From Chryseobacterium lacus (GTDB lineage: Bacteria > Bacteroidota > Bacteroidia > Flavobacteriales > Weeksellaceae), in the NCBI RefSeq assembly GCF_003336205.1, contig NZ_QPIE01000006.1, positions 1 through 64,000 on the forward strand: a stretch of 64,000 bases of DNA, given 5' to 3'. Shown here piece by piece: positions 24,201 to 32,815 of the stretch (positions are counted from its first letter, which is position 1; the number at the start of each line of letters is the position of its first letter). A model generated the notes under the pieces. The model ran no database searches and had not been told where the DNA came from. It worked only from the letters and a program-made list of their open reading frames with translations. A program made the position numbers and the translations under genes.

Positions 24201-24656
24201 ATGAAAACCAATTTATCCACTGAGAATTCTTTAATTATCAATCAGAACACGTATACGATTTTGCTGGAAGCAGCGCGCTGGAGCCGTCTGATTGCAATTT
24301 TCGGATTTGTCAGCATCGGACTCATGGTAGTGGCGGGAGTGGTTATGGGAACTATTTTTACCAGCATGGGTGTTATGGGAATGCAATCGCTACCGTTGGG
24401 AATTTCCGGCAGCATTCTTACGTTCTTTTATCTTCTGATGGCGGCACTCTATTATTTCCCGATCAAATATCTGTACGATTTTTCCAGAAAGATCAAGAAG
24501 GCATTGTTAGAATCAGACCAGATGCTGATGAATGAGGCATTTCTAAAATTAAAAGCGCACTATCAGTACATCGGCATCCTTATTCTGGTGATGCTTTGTG
24601 TGTACGCTTTCAGTTTATTTGTCGGTTTGATGGGAGCAGTTTTTAATATGGTGTAA
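24201..24656 (+). CDS. DUF5362-like integral membrane protein
   Basis: A 151-residue protein with three to four membrane segments: about 29-55 (LIAIFGFVSIGLMVVAGVVM), 65-92 (ISGSILTFFYLLMAALYYFP) and 122-150 (YIGILILVMLCVYAFSLFVG). A cytoplasmic linker rich in Lys joins the second and third (FSRKIKKALLESDQ). This layout fits the DUF5362 family, whose role is unknown. It is a single gene with its own -7 box, divergent from hutU. Confidence 0.75.
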   Translation: MKTNLSTENSLIINQNTYTILLEAARWSRLIAIFGFVSIGLMVVAGVVMGTIFTSMGVMGMQSLPLGISGSILTFFYLLMAALYYFPIKYLYDFSRKIKKALLESDQMLMNEAFLKLKAHYQYIGILILVMLCVYAFSLFVGLMGAVFNMV

Positions 24657-24812
24657 TATTTCCTCAGCATTTAACTTTCTTTCTATAACTCCTGAAATTT
24701 GTTTTTAAAAGGGAAATATGGTATATTACAGCTGATTCATTTCATCAAACAGAATAATCATTCCAATAGATTTTATTAATTGATATTCATTTTATAATAG
24801 ATGAACCTGTAG

Positions 24813-24820
24813 TATATTTG
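24813..24820 (+). promoter_or_regulatory. -7 box of the peroxiredoxin operon
   Basis: TATATTTG, a full match to TAnnTTTG, 41 bp before the ATG at 24862. Confidence 0.6.
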
Positions 24821-24861
24821 CACTACAAAATTCAAGTATCAACCATAAAAAATATAAAAGT

Positions 24862-25500
24862 ATGTCATTAGTAGGAAGGAAATTTCCAAACATTACCGTA
24901 GATGCAATGTCCGAAATGGGAGACGATTTGAGAATCAACATTCTGGACGAAGCTGTAAAAAACCAACAAAAAGTGCTATTGTTCTGGTATCCGAAGGATT
25001 TTACCTTTGTATGCCCTACTGAACTCCACGCTTTTCAGGAAGCTTTAGGCGAGTTTGAAAAGAGAAACACCAAAGTGATCGGCGCATCGTGCGATACCAA
25101 CGAAGTCCATTTCGCGTGGCTCAATACTCCGAAAGACAACGGAGGAATTGAAGGTGTAACATATCCAATTTTAGCAGATACCCACAGACAGCTTGCGAAT
25201 GCGCTGGGTATTGTAGATCAGGATTTCGATTACGATGAGGAAGGAAATGAACATTTCACAGGATCCAACGTTACGTACAGAGCTACATACCTGATTGATG
25301 AATCCGGAAAAATTTTCCACGAAGCAGTGAACGATATGCCACTAGGCAGAAATGTAAAAGAATTCATGAGACTTATTGACGCGTACACCCACGTTCAGAA
25401 GCACGGCGAAGTTTGCCCTGCCAACTGGGAAGAAGGCAAAGAAGCGATGAATGCGGACAGAAATTCTACCGCAGCTTATTTATCAAAACATTTAAATTAA
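24862..25500 (+). CDS. 2-Cys peroxiredoxin (AhpC/TSA family)
   Basis: A 212-residue peroxiredoxin that reduces hydrogen peroxide and organic peroxides in the cytoplasm. The peroxidatic cysteine lies in FTFVCPTELHAF (about residue 51) and the resolving cysteine in GEVCPANW near the C-terminus, the typical 2-Cys arrangement. A thioredoxin-like gene starts 7 bp downstream and probably supplies electrons. The length and the single TATATTTG promoter fit a highly expressed housekeeping peroxidase. Confidence 0.96.
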   Translation: MSLVGRKFPNITVDAMSEMGDDLRINILDEAVKNQQKVLLFWYPKDFTFVCPTELHAFQEALGEFEKRNTKVIGASCDTNEVHFAWLNTPKDNGGIEGVTYPILADTHRQLANALGIVDQDFDYDEEGNEHFTGSNVTYRATYLIDESGKIFHEAVNDMPLGRNVKEFMRLIDAYTHVQKHGEVCPANWEEGKEAMNADRNSTAAYLSKHLN

Positions 25501-25507
25501 GATTATC

Positions 25508-25816
25508 ATGTATTTGGAATTAACAGAAGACACCTTACAGGAATTGGTGGCACAGCATGAAAAAGTTGCAGTACAGTACGGCGCCACCTGGTGCGGAAAC
25601 TGCAGAATCATGAAGCCCAAGTTCAAGAAACTGGCTTCTGAAAATGAAGATGTGGCTTTCTATTATGTGGATGCTGAAAAGCTTCCTGAAAGCCGGAAAT
25701 TAGCCAAAGTTGACAACCTGCCCACCTTTGCTGTTTTTAAAAACGGACAGCTGGTGAATCAGGTGCAAACCAACCAAGCGGAAAGTCTCAACACATTATT
25801 CAGCGAATTGAAATAA
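25508..25816 (+). CDS. Thioredoxin-like protein (CGNC active site)
   Basis: A 102-residue thioredoxin-fold protein with the active-site motif WCGNC (GATWCGNCRIMKPKF) in place of the usual WCGPC, and the cis-Pro region LPTFAVFKNGQLV. It follows the peroxiredoxin gene by 7 bp, so it is the probable reductant of that peroxidase. It has no signal peptide and is cytoplasmic. A terminator follows, so readthrough to the next gene should be partial. Confidence 0.94.
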   Translation: MYLELTEDTLQELVAQHEKVAVQYGATWCGNCRIMKPKFKKLASENEDVAFYYVDAEKLPESRKLAKVDNLPTFAVFKNGQLVNQVQTNQAESLNTLFSELK

Positions 25817-25822
25817 TCACCC

Positions 25823-25851
25823 AAGGCCTTCCCGAAACGGAGGGCCTTTTT
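25823..25851 (+). terminator. Intrinsic terminator after the thioredoxin gene
   Basis: AAGGCCTTCC, loop CGAAAC, then GGAGGGCCTT and a T-run. The stem is 8 bp or more with one G-T pair. Confidence 0.85.
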
Positions 25852-25867
25852 AAAAAAATATATCAGT

Positions 25868-26119
25868 ATGAAATTACCTGTTATCAGACAATTTTATCAG
25901 CAACAGAGTGCAGAGAATCTGGAGAAAGCAGTGGAAGTATTAGAAAGCTTTTGCGAATTCAGAGGTGCTACCGAGGACGACCTGAACGTGGTTGGCGAAC
26001 TGATCACCAATATGCTGGGCGCGGTGGAAGTTCACGCCAATGTACAAAACGGCATGAGTGAGAAAGACGCTCTCAACGGTTTTGCCCAAAAAGTAATGGG
26101 CAGTATCGACAAAGCCTGA
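25868..26119 (+). CDS. Small conserved protein, DUF6952-like
   Basis: An 83-residue, acidic, probably cytoplasmic protein (MKLPVIRQFYQQQSAENLEK, then EFRGATEDDLNVVGELITNM). I recall this as a Bacteroidota-specific family (DUF6952) found beside thioredoxin and peroxiredoxin genes, but I am not certain of the number. No catalytic motif is visible. It lies 50 bp after the thioredoxin gene, beyond its terminator, and may be part of the same stress unit by readthrough. Confidence 0.75.
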   Translation: MKLPVIRQFYQQQSAENLEKAVEVLESFCEFRGATEDDLNVVGELITNMLGAVEVHANVQNGMSEKDALNGFAQKVMGSIDKA

Positions 26120-26138
26120 CGCTGAAATCTATAAAATA

Positions 26139-26170
26139 AAGCGCTGTCCTGATGAAGAACAGCGCTTTTT
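26139..26170. terminator. Bidirectional terminator
   Basis: AAGCGCTGT and ACAGCGCTT form a perfect 9-bp stem with a T-run to the right and an A-rich left flank. It lies between two convergent genes (DUF6952-like and acyl-CoA reductase) and can serve both. Confidence 0.88.
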
Positions 26171-26187
26171 ATTGAAGCTTATTGAGC

Positions 26188-27222
26188 TTATATCAGTTCC
26201 AGAAACCGCATGGTGTCGGTCTTATCCGCATAATCGGTAAGAGAGGGTTTCTGGGTTTCTCCAAAATAGACCGATTCCATCTCTAATTCCGGCTTTGCCA
26301 CCACGCACTGGATGTTCTCAGTATTTTGTTCCAGAAAATCGTGTACTTCCTGCTGGTTGTTGTACCTTGAGAAGTACAATACGGAAAGCGGACTGAACAA
26401 CTGTGTTTCTTCCTTCATCATCACCACATTATTGTCCCAGAATTTCTCCTGATTCAGCAGGTAAATCGCCTTGTGATAATCGTAATTATTAGCATAACTG
26501 TTATGGTTGATGATGTCACCGAAAGCAGTAAAATTCTCAAAAATCCTGTCGAGAGGAAAATCTTCAGGAATCAGCAACTGTGTCACATTGCGACAGCCCA
26601 TTCCGAAATAGCGGAACACATCTTCTCCCAACAATTTCAGTTCCTCGTCCGTTTCATTACCACTTAGGACCGCCACAGAGGTTCTGTTCTTCCGGATAAT
26701 ACGCTGCGTATCTTTAAAATAATACTCGAGATAACGGGCGGTATTATTGCTGCCAGTCGCAATTACGGCATCATAGTCATGCAGTCTTTCCACCAGTTCA
26801 TATTTTATATTTCCTTCAGAATAGAGGCTCCATTGTTTCAGAATAAAAGGCAACAGCAGCCTGTCTTTGGAAGACATTTTGATCATCGGAATATTTCCGC
26901 TGAGAATAACAGAAAGCACATCATGAAAACCGACGATGGGAATATTTCCTGCCAGAATAAGGCCTACTTTTTTGGGTATTTTCGCAATTCTGTAGTTGCT
27001 GAGCCACGCTTTGATGTTTTCCCTGGTAAGAAGTTGTGCCCACTGTTCCAAAGCGAATTTCACGTTTTCCTGAGTGAACCAGGGATTTTCCTGCTTTGCT
27101 CTCGTGAGCACGGTTTGAAACTCTTCCTGCAATGCAGGTTCTGCAGCCGCTTTATGCAACAGATTTTGTATTTCTTGAAAGGCTTTTATCAGCCCTGAGA
27201 TTTGTTTTTCGGTATCCATCAT
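26188..27222 (-). CDS. LuxC-family acyl-CoA reductase
   Basis: A 344-residue protein of the LuxC/acyl-CoA reductase family, which reduces acyl-CoA or acyl groups to aldehydes with NADPH. Visible landmarks: VGLILAGNIPIVGFHDVLSV (nucleotide-binding region), KMSSKDRLLLPFIL, then ATGSNNTARYLEYYFK and GMGCRNVTQLLIPEDF, whose Cys sits where the catalytic thiol is found. It is free of LuxD, LuxE or luciferase genes, so bioluminescence is not implied. In flavobacteria this gene is usually near a ferredoxin or serC; neither is present here. A -7 box and a leader hairpin precede it. Confidence 0.88.
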   Translation of the reverse strand: MMDTEKQISGLIKAFQEIQNLLHKAAAEPALQEEFQTVLTRAKQENPWFTQENVKFALEQWAQLLTRENIKAWLSNYRIAKIPKKVGLILAGNIPIVGFHDVLSVILSGNIPMIKMSSKDRLLLPFILKQWSLYSEGNIKYELVERLHDYDAVIATGSNNTARYLEYYFKDTQRIIRKNRTSVAVLSGNETDEELKLLGEDVFRYFGMGCRNVTQLLIPEDFPLDRIFENFTAFGDIINHNSYANNYDYHKAIYLLNQEKFWDNNVVMMKEETQLFSPLSVLYFSRYNNQQEVHDFLEQNTENIQCVVAKPELEMESVYFGETQKPSLTDYADKTDTMRFLELI

Positions 27223-27236
27223 CCCTTTTCAGTTGC

Positions 27237-27274
27237 GGAAGACGTTGTGTCTTCCTATTTGCGGTGCAAAGGTA
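27237..27274 (-). promoter_or_regulatory. Promoter and leader hairpin of the acyl-CoA reductase gene
   Basis: CAAAGGTA (27267-27274) reads TACCTTTG leftward, a perfect -7 box. The likely leader holds a perfect inverted repeat, GGAAGAC and GTCTTCC around GTTGT (27237-27255), 15 bp before the start codon, where it could affect translation. Confidence 0.55.
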
Positions 27275-27555
27275 CAGTTTTTTGGATTTGAGAAGCATGA
27301 TGCACAAAAATTGGTAAAGTCAAGCTGACAGGTTTTGAATTTTCAGTCTTCAAATACTTTTCATCATATTGAAAAATATATCCTTCATCATTTTCAGTAA
27401 TGATTCCTGCTACATTATTTATACCTTAATGATTTTATAAATTAACTATACCCGAAAGGGTATATTGAGAAGTGAATAAATTTATTCTTCGTAAAAATGC
27501 AGTGATTTAAGTGTATCGCACTTTCAAGTAAATTGGAGTGTTTTGAATTTGTGGA
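27275..27555. other. Intergenic region upstream of the acyl-CoA reductase gene
   Basis: AT-rich with no gene seen. One perfect hairpin, TATACCC and GGGTATA around GAAA, lies at 27447-27464. It is about 90 bp downstream of the mnmE stop codon, with no clear T-run. Confidence 0.6.
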
Positions 27556-28941
27556 TTACTTTCCGATACAAAACTTAGAAAAAATATTGCCCAAAACTTC
27601 GTCATTGGTGAATTCGCCAGAAATTTCGCCCAGGTGTTCTAAAGCGTAGCGAAGTTCGTAGGCCAAGAGTTCTGTGTGGAAGCTCTGGGTGAGGGCTGTT
27701 TTCACATTGCGGACTGACTGCAGGGATTTCTGTAGTGCTTCGAAATGACGCTGATTGGTAATCACCGTACTTTCGTCTGTTTTCAGGTTTTCGACATAAG
27801 AGGAAAGTTCCTTTTTTAATGTCTCAATTCCGGTCTGGACCTTTGCCGAAATGGGAATAATGGTGGTGGTGAACTCCGGGATTAAAGCATTCGACAATAT
27901 TTGATCGAACTCATTTTCATTACTTTTGCTGAGGTCGATTTTGTTATGAAGTAAGATAACTTTTAAATCCTCGCGCCAGAATTCTTTTACAAAACCAATG
28001 ACTTCTTCAGGCGTCGCATCCCATTCGTCATAGAGGTACAGTAAGATTTTCGCCGTTGCAATCTTCTCTTTTGCTCTCTGAACTCCTATGGCTTCAATGG
28101 CATCGGTGGTTTCCCGGATTCCGGCGGTATCAATAAAGCGAAATGCCGTTCCTTTGATGTGCAAAATCTCTTCGATGGTATCGCGGGTTGTTCCGGCAAT
28201 GTCTGAAACGATGGCGCGTTCCTCTTTCAGCAAGGCATTCAGGAGGGTGGATTTGCCGGCGTTTGGCTTTCCGATAATGGCCACATCTACTCCATTTTTA
28301 ATGGCGTTTCCGTACTGAAAACTTTCCATAAGTGCATTTAATTTTTCTTCCAGCCGGTTCAGGAGCATATTCATGGCGGTACGGTCGGCGAATTCCACAT
28401 CTTCTTCTGCAAAATCCAGCTCAAGTTCTATGAGAGAAGTGAAGTTGAGCAGGTCTCCCCGCAACACAGAAATTTCGTTGGAAATACCGCCTTTTAGCTG
28501 GTTCAACGCCACTTTTCTGGACGCTTCATTTTCACTAGCAATCACATCGGCAATGGCTTCTGCCTGCGAAAGGTCGATTCTTCCATTCATAAAAGCCCGC
28601 ATCGTAAATTCACCGGCTTTGGCCATTCGGGCTCCGTTTTTCATCAAAACCTCCAGAATTTTCCGGGCTATATGCGGAGAACCGTGAAAGGAAATCTCCA
28701 CCGAATTTTCCGTAGTAAAGGTCTTAGGCGCTCTGAACACCGAAACCATCACCTCATCAATCTGCTCGTCACCGTCCTTTATAAACCCATAATGGACTGT
28801 ATGAGAAGCAACTTCTGTAATATTTTTTCCTTCAAAACAACGGTTAACAATCCCTAAAGCTTCATTTCCGGAAACTCTGATAATTCCTAAAGCTCCCACT
28901 CCGTTGGGTGTAGCGAGTGCGCAAATGGTTTCGTAATTCAT
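27556..28941 (-). CDS. mnmE: tRNA modification GTPase MnmE
   Basis: A 461-residue GTPase that, with MnmG, puts a 5-carboxymethylaminomethyl group on U34 of certain tRNAs. The N-terminal folate-binding domain begins MNYETICALATPNGVGALGI. The G domain has GKPNAGKSTLLNALL, IAGTTRDTIEE and NKIDLS, and the protein ends in FCIGK, whose Cys is conserved. I chose the Met at 28941 over the longer frame (28974), because a perfect leftward -7 box lies at 28946-28953, only 5 bp upstream; the mRNA would be leaderless or nearly so. Confidence 0.97.
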   Translation of the reverse strand: MNYETICALATPNGVGALGIIRVSGNEALGIVNRCFEGKNITEVASHTVHYGFIKDGDEQIDEVMVSVFRAPKTFTTENSVEISFHGSPHIARKILEVLMKNGARMAKAGEFTMRAFMNGRIDLSQAEAIADVIASENEASRKVALNQLKGGISNEISVLRGDLLNFTSLIELELDFAEEDVEFADRTAMNMLLNRLEEKLNALMESFQYGNAIKNGVDVAIIGKPNAGKSTLLNALLKEERAIVSDIAGTTRDTIEEILHIKGTAFRFIDTAGIRETTDAIEAIGVQRAKEKIATAKILLYLYDEWDATPEEVIGFVKEFWREDLKVILLHNKIDLSKSNENEFDQILSNALIPEFTTTIIPISAKVQTGIETLKKELSSYVENLKTDESTVITNQRHFEALQKSLQSVRNVKTALTQSFHTELLAYELRYALEHLGEISGEFTNDEVLGNIFSKFCIGK

Positions 28942-28945
28942 GATG

Positions 28946-28953
28946 CAAAAATA
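28946..28953 (-). promoter_or_regulatory. -7 box of mnmE
   Basis: CAAAAATA reads TATTTTTG leftward. It ends 5 bp before the chosen ATG, which rules out the longer annotated frame as the protein start. Confidence 0.6.
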
Positions 28954-29067
28954 GGTTAATTTGCGGATTTGCAAATTTGCTTATTTGCTCAGCTGCTTGC
29001 ATTTTCAGGATTCTGAGGAAGGTTTATAACTTTTGCAGTAGTTGTTCTATGCGATAAAATTCGTGTA

Positions 29068-29075
29068 TATATTTG
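29068..29075 (+). promoter_or_regulatory. -7 box of the 96-residue hypothetical gene
   Basis: TATATTTG, a perfect match, 17 bp before the ATG at 29093. Confidence 0.55.
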
Positions 29076-29092
29076 CGGAAAATTGAAATAAA

Positions 29093-29383
29093 ATGAACGC
29101 TCTTCATCAAATAAAAGCTGACCATATCCTGAATGCGGAAGACCGGGAACTCCTCACTTCACTGAATGATAAATTGAATCTGGAAGTGATTATTATAAAA
29201 GAAGAAAAAATGTTTACCAATAAAAGAGCTTTTAAACAATTGCGCAAAGACCGTTATCAGAAAAATATTCTTTTCAGGTTTGCCAAGCGGCTTCAAAATC
29301 AGTTTGGAGATGAAATTAAGCTGCGCATCATCCGAAAAGACGACTGCCAGAATTTCATTCTTGAAAAGATTAATTTTAACTAA
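29093..29383 (+). CDS. Hypothetical 96-residue basic protein
   Basis: I do not recognise a family. The protein is short, basic and probably alpha-helical in its second half (KRAFKQLRKDRYQKNILFRF, then AKRLQNQFGDEIKLRIIRKD). There is no signal peptide or membrane segment. It has its own perfect -7 box and a strong terminator, so it is likely a real transcription unit. The basic middle could bind nucleic acid; this is only an impression from charge. Confidence 0.7.
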   Translation: MNALHQIKADHILNAEDRELLTSLNDKLNLEVIIIKEEKMFTNKRAFKQLRKDRYQKNILFRFAKRLQNQFGDEIKLRIIRKDDCQNFILEKINFN

Positions 29384-29385
29384 GA

Positions 29386-29417
29386 AAAAGGCCGGTTCAT
29401 GCAGAGCCGGCCTTTAT
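29386..29417. terminator. Bidirectional terminator
   Basis: AAAGGCCGGTTC, a 5-nt loop and GAGCCGGCCTTT form a 9-bp GC-rich stem flanked by A-rich and T-rich runs. It separates the 96-residue gene from the convergent aminopeptidase gene. Confidence 0.9.
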
Positions 29418-29420
29418 TTA

Positions 29421-31193
29421 TTATAATGGTTTTACCTGATCCAGAAACCAGTTTTTTACGTCTCCACTCAGGTCTTCTTCCAGCATTTCCTTGCACCAAG
29501 CGTGGTATCCATTGAGCCAGTTGATTTCATCCTCGCGAAGCAATTCTTTTTTAATCACCGATCTGTCGAACGGGCAAATGGTCAGGGTTTCGAAAGCGTA
29601 GAAAGTGCCGTATTGTGTATTTTCCCATTCTCGGACGGCGATCAGATTTTCGTGGCGGATTCCGTATTCATTTTCCACATAAAATCCTGGTTCATTGGAA
29701 CAGACCATTCCGGGAAGCAGTTCCTGAAAATTCATATCTTTCCGGATGTTCTGCGGCCCCTCATGAACATTCATAAAGCTCCCTACACCGTGTCCTGTAC
29801 CGTGAGCATAGTCTTTTCCTTCGTTCCACAAAGGCATTCTGGCGACTGCATCCAACTGAACTCCGCGGGTTCCTTTTGGAAATCTCACCATAGAAAGGCG
29901 GATCATCCCCTGAAGCACCCGTGTAGAATCTTCCCGGAACTGTTCTGAAGGTTGACCGAGAGACAGCGTTCGTGTTATATCGGTGGTTCCTTCAAGATAC
30001 TGTCCACCGGAATCAATAAGGATCGTCCCCTCATTCGTCACCTCTTTGCAATCTTCTTCTTTTGCGGAATAATGAACAATAGCGCCGTTGCCTTTATATC
30101 CAATAATGCTACCAAAACTTTCTCCTACGAAATTCTTTCCTTGCTGCCTGAATTCTTTCAGTTTTTTTCCGATCGACACCTCGTTCATAGGTTCTTTTCC
30201 AGCATGGGTTTTCAGCCAATGGATAAATTTTACCATCGCTACGCCATCCCGACGCATTACCGTGCGGAATCCCTGAAGTTCCACTTCCGTTTTTCTGGCT
30301 TTCATCAGATTTCCGGGAGCTGCAGCCAGAATGAACGTGTTACTTTCCTGCAGCGCATTGAAAATGGCCTGATTCGTATTCGGAGAAATAAGAATTTTTT
30401 TGTTTTTAATATTATTCAATTCGTCATAAAAGGAATCATAATCATGAACAGTAACGCCGGCCTCTTTCAACTGTGCTTTCGCTTCATCATTCAGTTTGTC
30501 ATTGCCGATAAACAATTGTGTTTCTTCAGAAGACAGGATCAGATATGCTAAAAAAACAGGATTGTACTGCACATCGCTTCCCCTTAAATTCGTGGTCCAC
30601 GCAACATCATCCAACGCAGTGATGATATGTACGTCGGCATTCTGGTCTTTCATTTTCTTTCTGATCATGTCCAGTTTATTGCCAACAGAAAGGCCGGCTC
30701 TTTCTACCGGATGAACAAAAACCTTCGCTGTTTCCTTTTCCTGAACCCGGTTGACCCACAGGTTTTTCAGTAAAGGCTTATTGATTATTTTGATATTCTT
30801 TTCAGCCAGTTGCTGTTCCAGATCGTTCCAGTGCAGATGGGAAGTGGCGAGTGCATTCAGTGCGATGGTGCTGTGGTCAGGAAGTTCCTTTTTCAGCCAG
30901 TCGATATAGTTGGGTGTTCCCTCCACGCCTTCTTTCATCAGTTCAAAATCTGATCCTTCCAATTCCTGAACTGCCTGTACGAAATATCTTCCATCTGTCC
31001 ACAAAGCTGCTTTCTCACGGGTAATAACAACAAAACCTGCGGATCCGGTGAACCCTGATATCCAGGTACGTTCCAGCCATTCTTCCGGCAAATATTCGCT
31101 CATGTGCGGATCTGCAGAAAAGACAATAAAAGCGTCTATATTTTCTTTTGCCATTGCTTCTCTCAGCAATGCTACTTTTTGTTTTGAAGTCAT
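29421..31193 (-). CDS. M24B Xaa-Pro aminopeptidase
   Basis: A 590-residue metallopeptidase that removes an N-terminal residue before proline. The C-terminal pita-bread domain has the metal ligands in order: ILIDSGGQYLEGTTDITRT (two Asp), GTGHGVGSFMNVHEGPQ (His), CSNEPGFYVENEYGIRHENL (Glu) and a last Glu in FETLTICPFD. Two N-terminal creatinase-like domains make it the long form, about 600 residues, as in eukaryotic cytosolic enzymes. No signal peptide; cytoplasmic. Single gene with no clear -7 box. Confidence 0.95.
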   Translation of the reverse strand: MTSKQKVALLREAMAKENIDAFIVFSADPHMSEYLPEEWLERTWISGFTGSAGFVVITREKAALWTDGRYFVQAVQELEGSDFELMKEGVEGTPNYIDWLKKELPDHSTIALNALATSHLHWNDLEQQLAEKNIKIINKPLLKNLWVNRVQEKETAKVFVHPVERAGLSVGNKLDMIRKKMKDQNADVHIITALDDVAWTTNLRGSDVQYNPVFLAYLILSSEETQLFIGNDKLNDEAKAQLKEAGVTVHDYDSFYDELNNIKNKKILISPNTNQAIFNALQESNTFILAAAPGNLMKARKTEVELQGFRTVMRRDGVAMVKFIHWLKTHAGKEPMNEVSIGKKLKEFRQQGKNFVGESFGSIIGYKGNGAIVHYSAKEEDCKEVTNEGTILIDSGGQYLEGTTDITRTLSLGQPSEQFREDSTRVLQGMIRLSMVRFPKGTRGVQLDAVARMPLWNEGKDYAHGTGHGVGSFMNVHEGPQNIRKDMNFQELLPGMVCSNEPGFYVENEYGIRHENLIAVREWENTQYGTFYAFETLTICPFDRSVIKKELLREDEINWLNGYHAWCKEMLEEDLSGDVKNWFLDQVKPL

Positions 31194-31633
31194 ATTACAT
31201 CCATTTTGAGGGTTTAAAAACCTGTTTTAGTTTCATTGAGATCTTTGGTCTTTCAATCATTAAAAAATTAAACAGGCTCTAAAATTACGAAAAAAGAAGC
31301 TTTTGGCTGTCGGAATTTTTTGTTTTGATATAAAATTGATGTGTCGGGAATTATTTATAAAGACTAACCTGAGAGGTTCCTTTACTTAAAAAGGGCACAA
31401 TTTATTAACAGGTCGCAGCTACGCTGCTCGATATTGAAAGAAAACCAATTTTCTACAGGCATTTCGCAGCTACGGCACTTTGAACCTAGGCTCTTTATTA
31501 CAAATAAAAACGAAGTCTTGTCGCCTTATTAAAATTCAGTTTGATGTTTTCGGTTGGGGTCTCTTCCTAATAAGGTTAGAGCAGGAATTGCCAAATATTT
31601 TTTATCTTCGCTACTGCAAAAATGCAAAATAAC
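31194..31633. other. Intergenic region with a small hairpin repeat
   Basis: No gene seen. TCGCAGCTACG occurs twice (31413 and 31464), the first as a GCAGC/GCTGC hairpin. AT-rich promoter-like DNA precedes the thioredoxin-like gene, including TATCTTCG at 31603-31610, one mismatch from the -7 consensus. Confidence 0.6.
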
Positions 31634-32815
31634 ATGAAGAGAATACTCCTCCTCCTTATCGTCACCTTCAGTTTTTCTGGGTTTGCACAAGATGGCATCC
31701 AATTCCGGAAAGAATCTTTCAGCCAGCTTCTGGCGCAGGCTAAGAAGGAAAACAAACTGGTTTTCATCGACGCCATGGCGGTATGGTGCGGCCCGTGTAA
31801 GATGATGGACAAGAATGTGTTTCCACAAAAATCAGTCGGCGATTTTTACAACACCCATTTCATTAACGGGAAATTTGACATGGAAAAAGGCGAAGGCCGT
31901 GAAATTGCTGCGCGATACGGCGTTCAATCTTATCCCACTTTTCTTTTCATTAACGGAGACGGCCAACTGATTTCACAGAATATGGGTTATCTTCCGGAAA
32001 GTACTTTTCTGGAACTGGGACGTGAAGCTGCGGCTGTTAACAGTAAATTCGGCTCGATGAAAGAACGTTTTGAGAAAGGCGAAACCGATCCTGAATTTTT
32101 AATCAACATTATTAAACTTCATTCCAGCACCGATTATGAGTTTGCAAGAAAAGCTTCGGAGCGGTATTTTAAAAATAAGAAAACCAAGGAATTCACTAAG
32201 GATGAAGTCGGTTATCTTCTGTTTTTCGTAAAATCTGTGGACGATGCCAATTACAAAATTTTTCAGGCCAACCGTGAAGCGCTGAATCAGCATTTTACTC
32301 CTCAGACTTTTATCGATTTTGACAACCAGCTTCAGATTCAGAAACTGTGGGAAAATGCCGTTAATACTACAACTAAATCGGTGAACGAAAATCAGTTTCT
32401 GGAAAAAGCCAGTATTTTAGTCGGAAAAGAAAACGCACAACAAATCCTGAATCGACTGAAACTTAATCATTACGAACAAACCGGCCAGTTTGCGGAATAC
32501 GAACGAACCGCACTGGCGCACTATCAAAATCCTGATGCCCACGAAAGCACTGAATTACTGAAAGCAGCGTGGGTTTTTCTAGATAAAGCCAGCACTCCAA
32601 CTTCATTCGCGACTGCGCTGATGTGGGCCGAAAAAACCGTCATGCGTTCAGAAAATCCTGAAAATACATATATTTTAGCACGGCTTTATCAAAAAACCGG
32701 CAAAAATGCAGAAGCGCTAATGTACGCTGAAACCTCAGCACGACTGGCCAAACAAAGAGAAACTGATGCGACTGCCGCAGAACAGCTGATAGAAGAACTA
32801 AAGAAAAACCAATAA
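31634..32815 (+). CDS. Exported thioredoxin-like protein
   Basis: A 393-residue protein with a signal peptide (MKRILLLLIVTFSFSGFAQ) and an N-terminal thioredoxin-fold domain carrying WCGPC (MAVWCGPCKMMDKN) and the cis-Pro region SYPTFLFINGDG. The remaining ~250 residues are helical and repeat-like, as in periplasmic thioredoxin-like proteins of Bacteroidota with TPR-type tails. It should act on periplasmic disulphides. The frame extends four codons upstream (ATG at 31622), but the Met at 31634 gives a better signal peptide. The gene overlaps the next one by 1 nt. Confidence 0.9.
   Translation: MKRILLLLIVTFSFSGFAQDGIQFRKESFSQLLAQAKKENKLVFIDAMAVWCGPCKMMDKNVFPQKSVGDFYNTHFINGKFDMEKGEGREIAARYGVQSYPTFLFINGDGQLISQNMGYLPESTFLELGREAAAVNSKFGSMKERFEKGETDPEFLINIIKLHSSTDYEFARKASERYFKNKKTKEFTKDEVGYLLFFVKSVDDANYKIFQANREALNQHFTPQTFIDFDNQLQIQKLWENAVNTTTKSVNENQFLEKASILVGKENAQQILNRLKLNHYEQTGQFAEYERTALAHYQNPDAHESTELLKAAWVFLDKASTPTSFATALMWAEKTVMRSENPENTYILARLYQKTGKNAEALMYAETSARLAKQRETDATAAEQLIEELKKNQ

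Noticed and set aside
26188-27222. Bioluminescence locus, suggested by the LuxC-family gene
   Set aside because: No luxA, luxB, luxD or luxE is present, and LuxC-type reductases are common in Flavobacteriia without light production.
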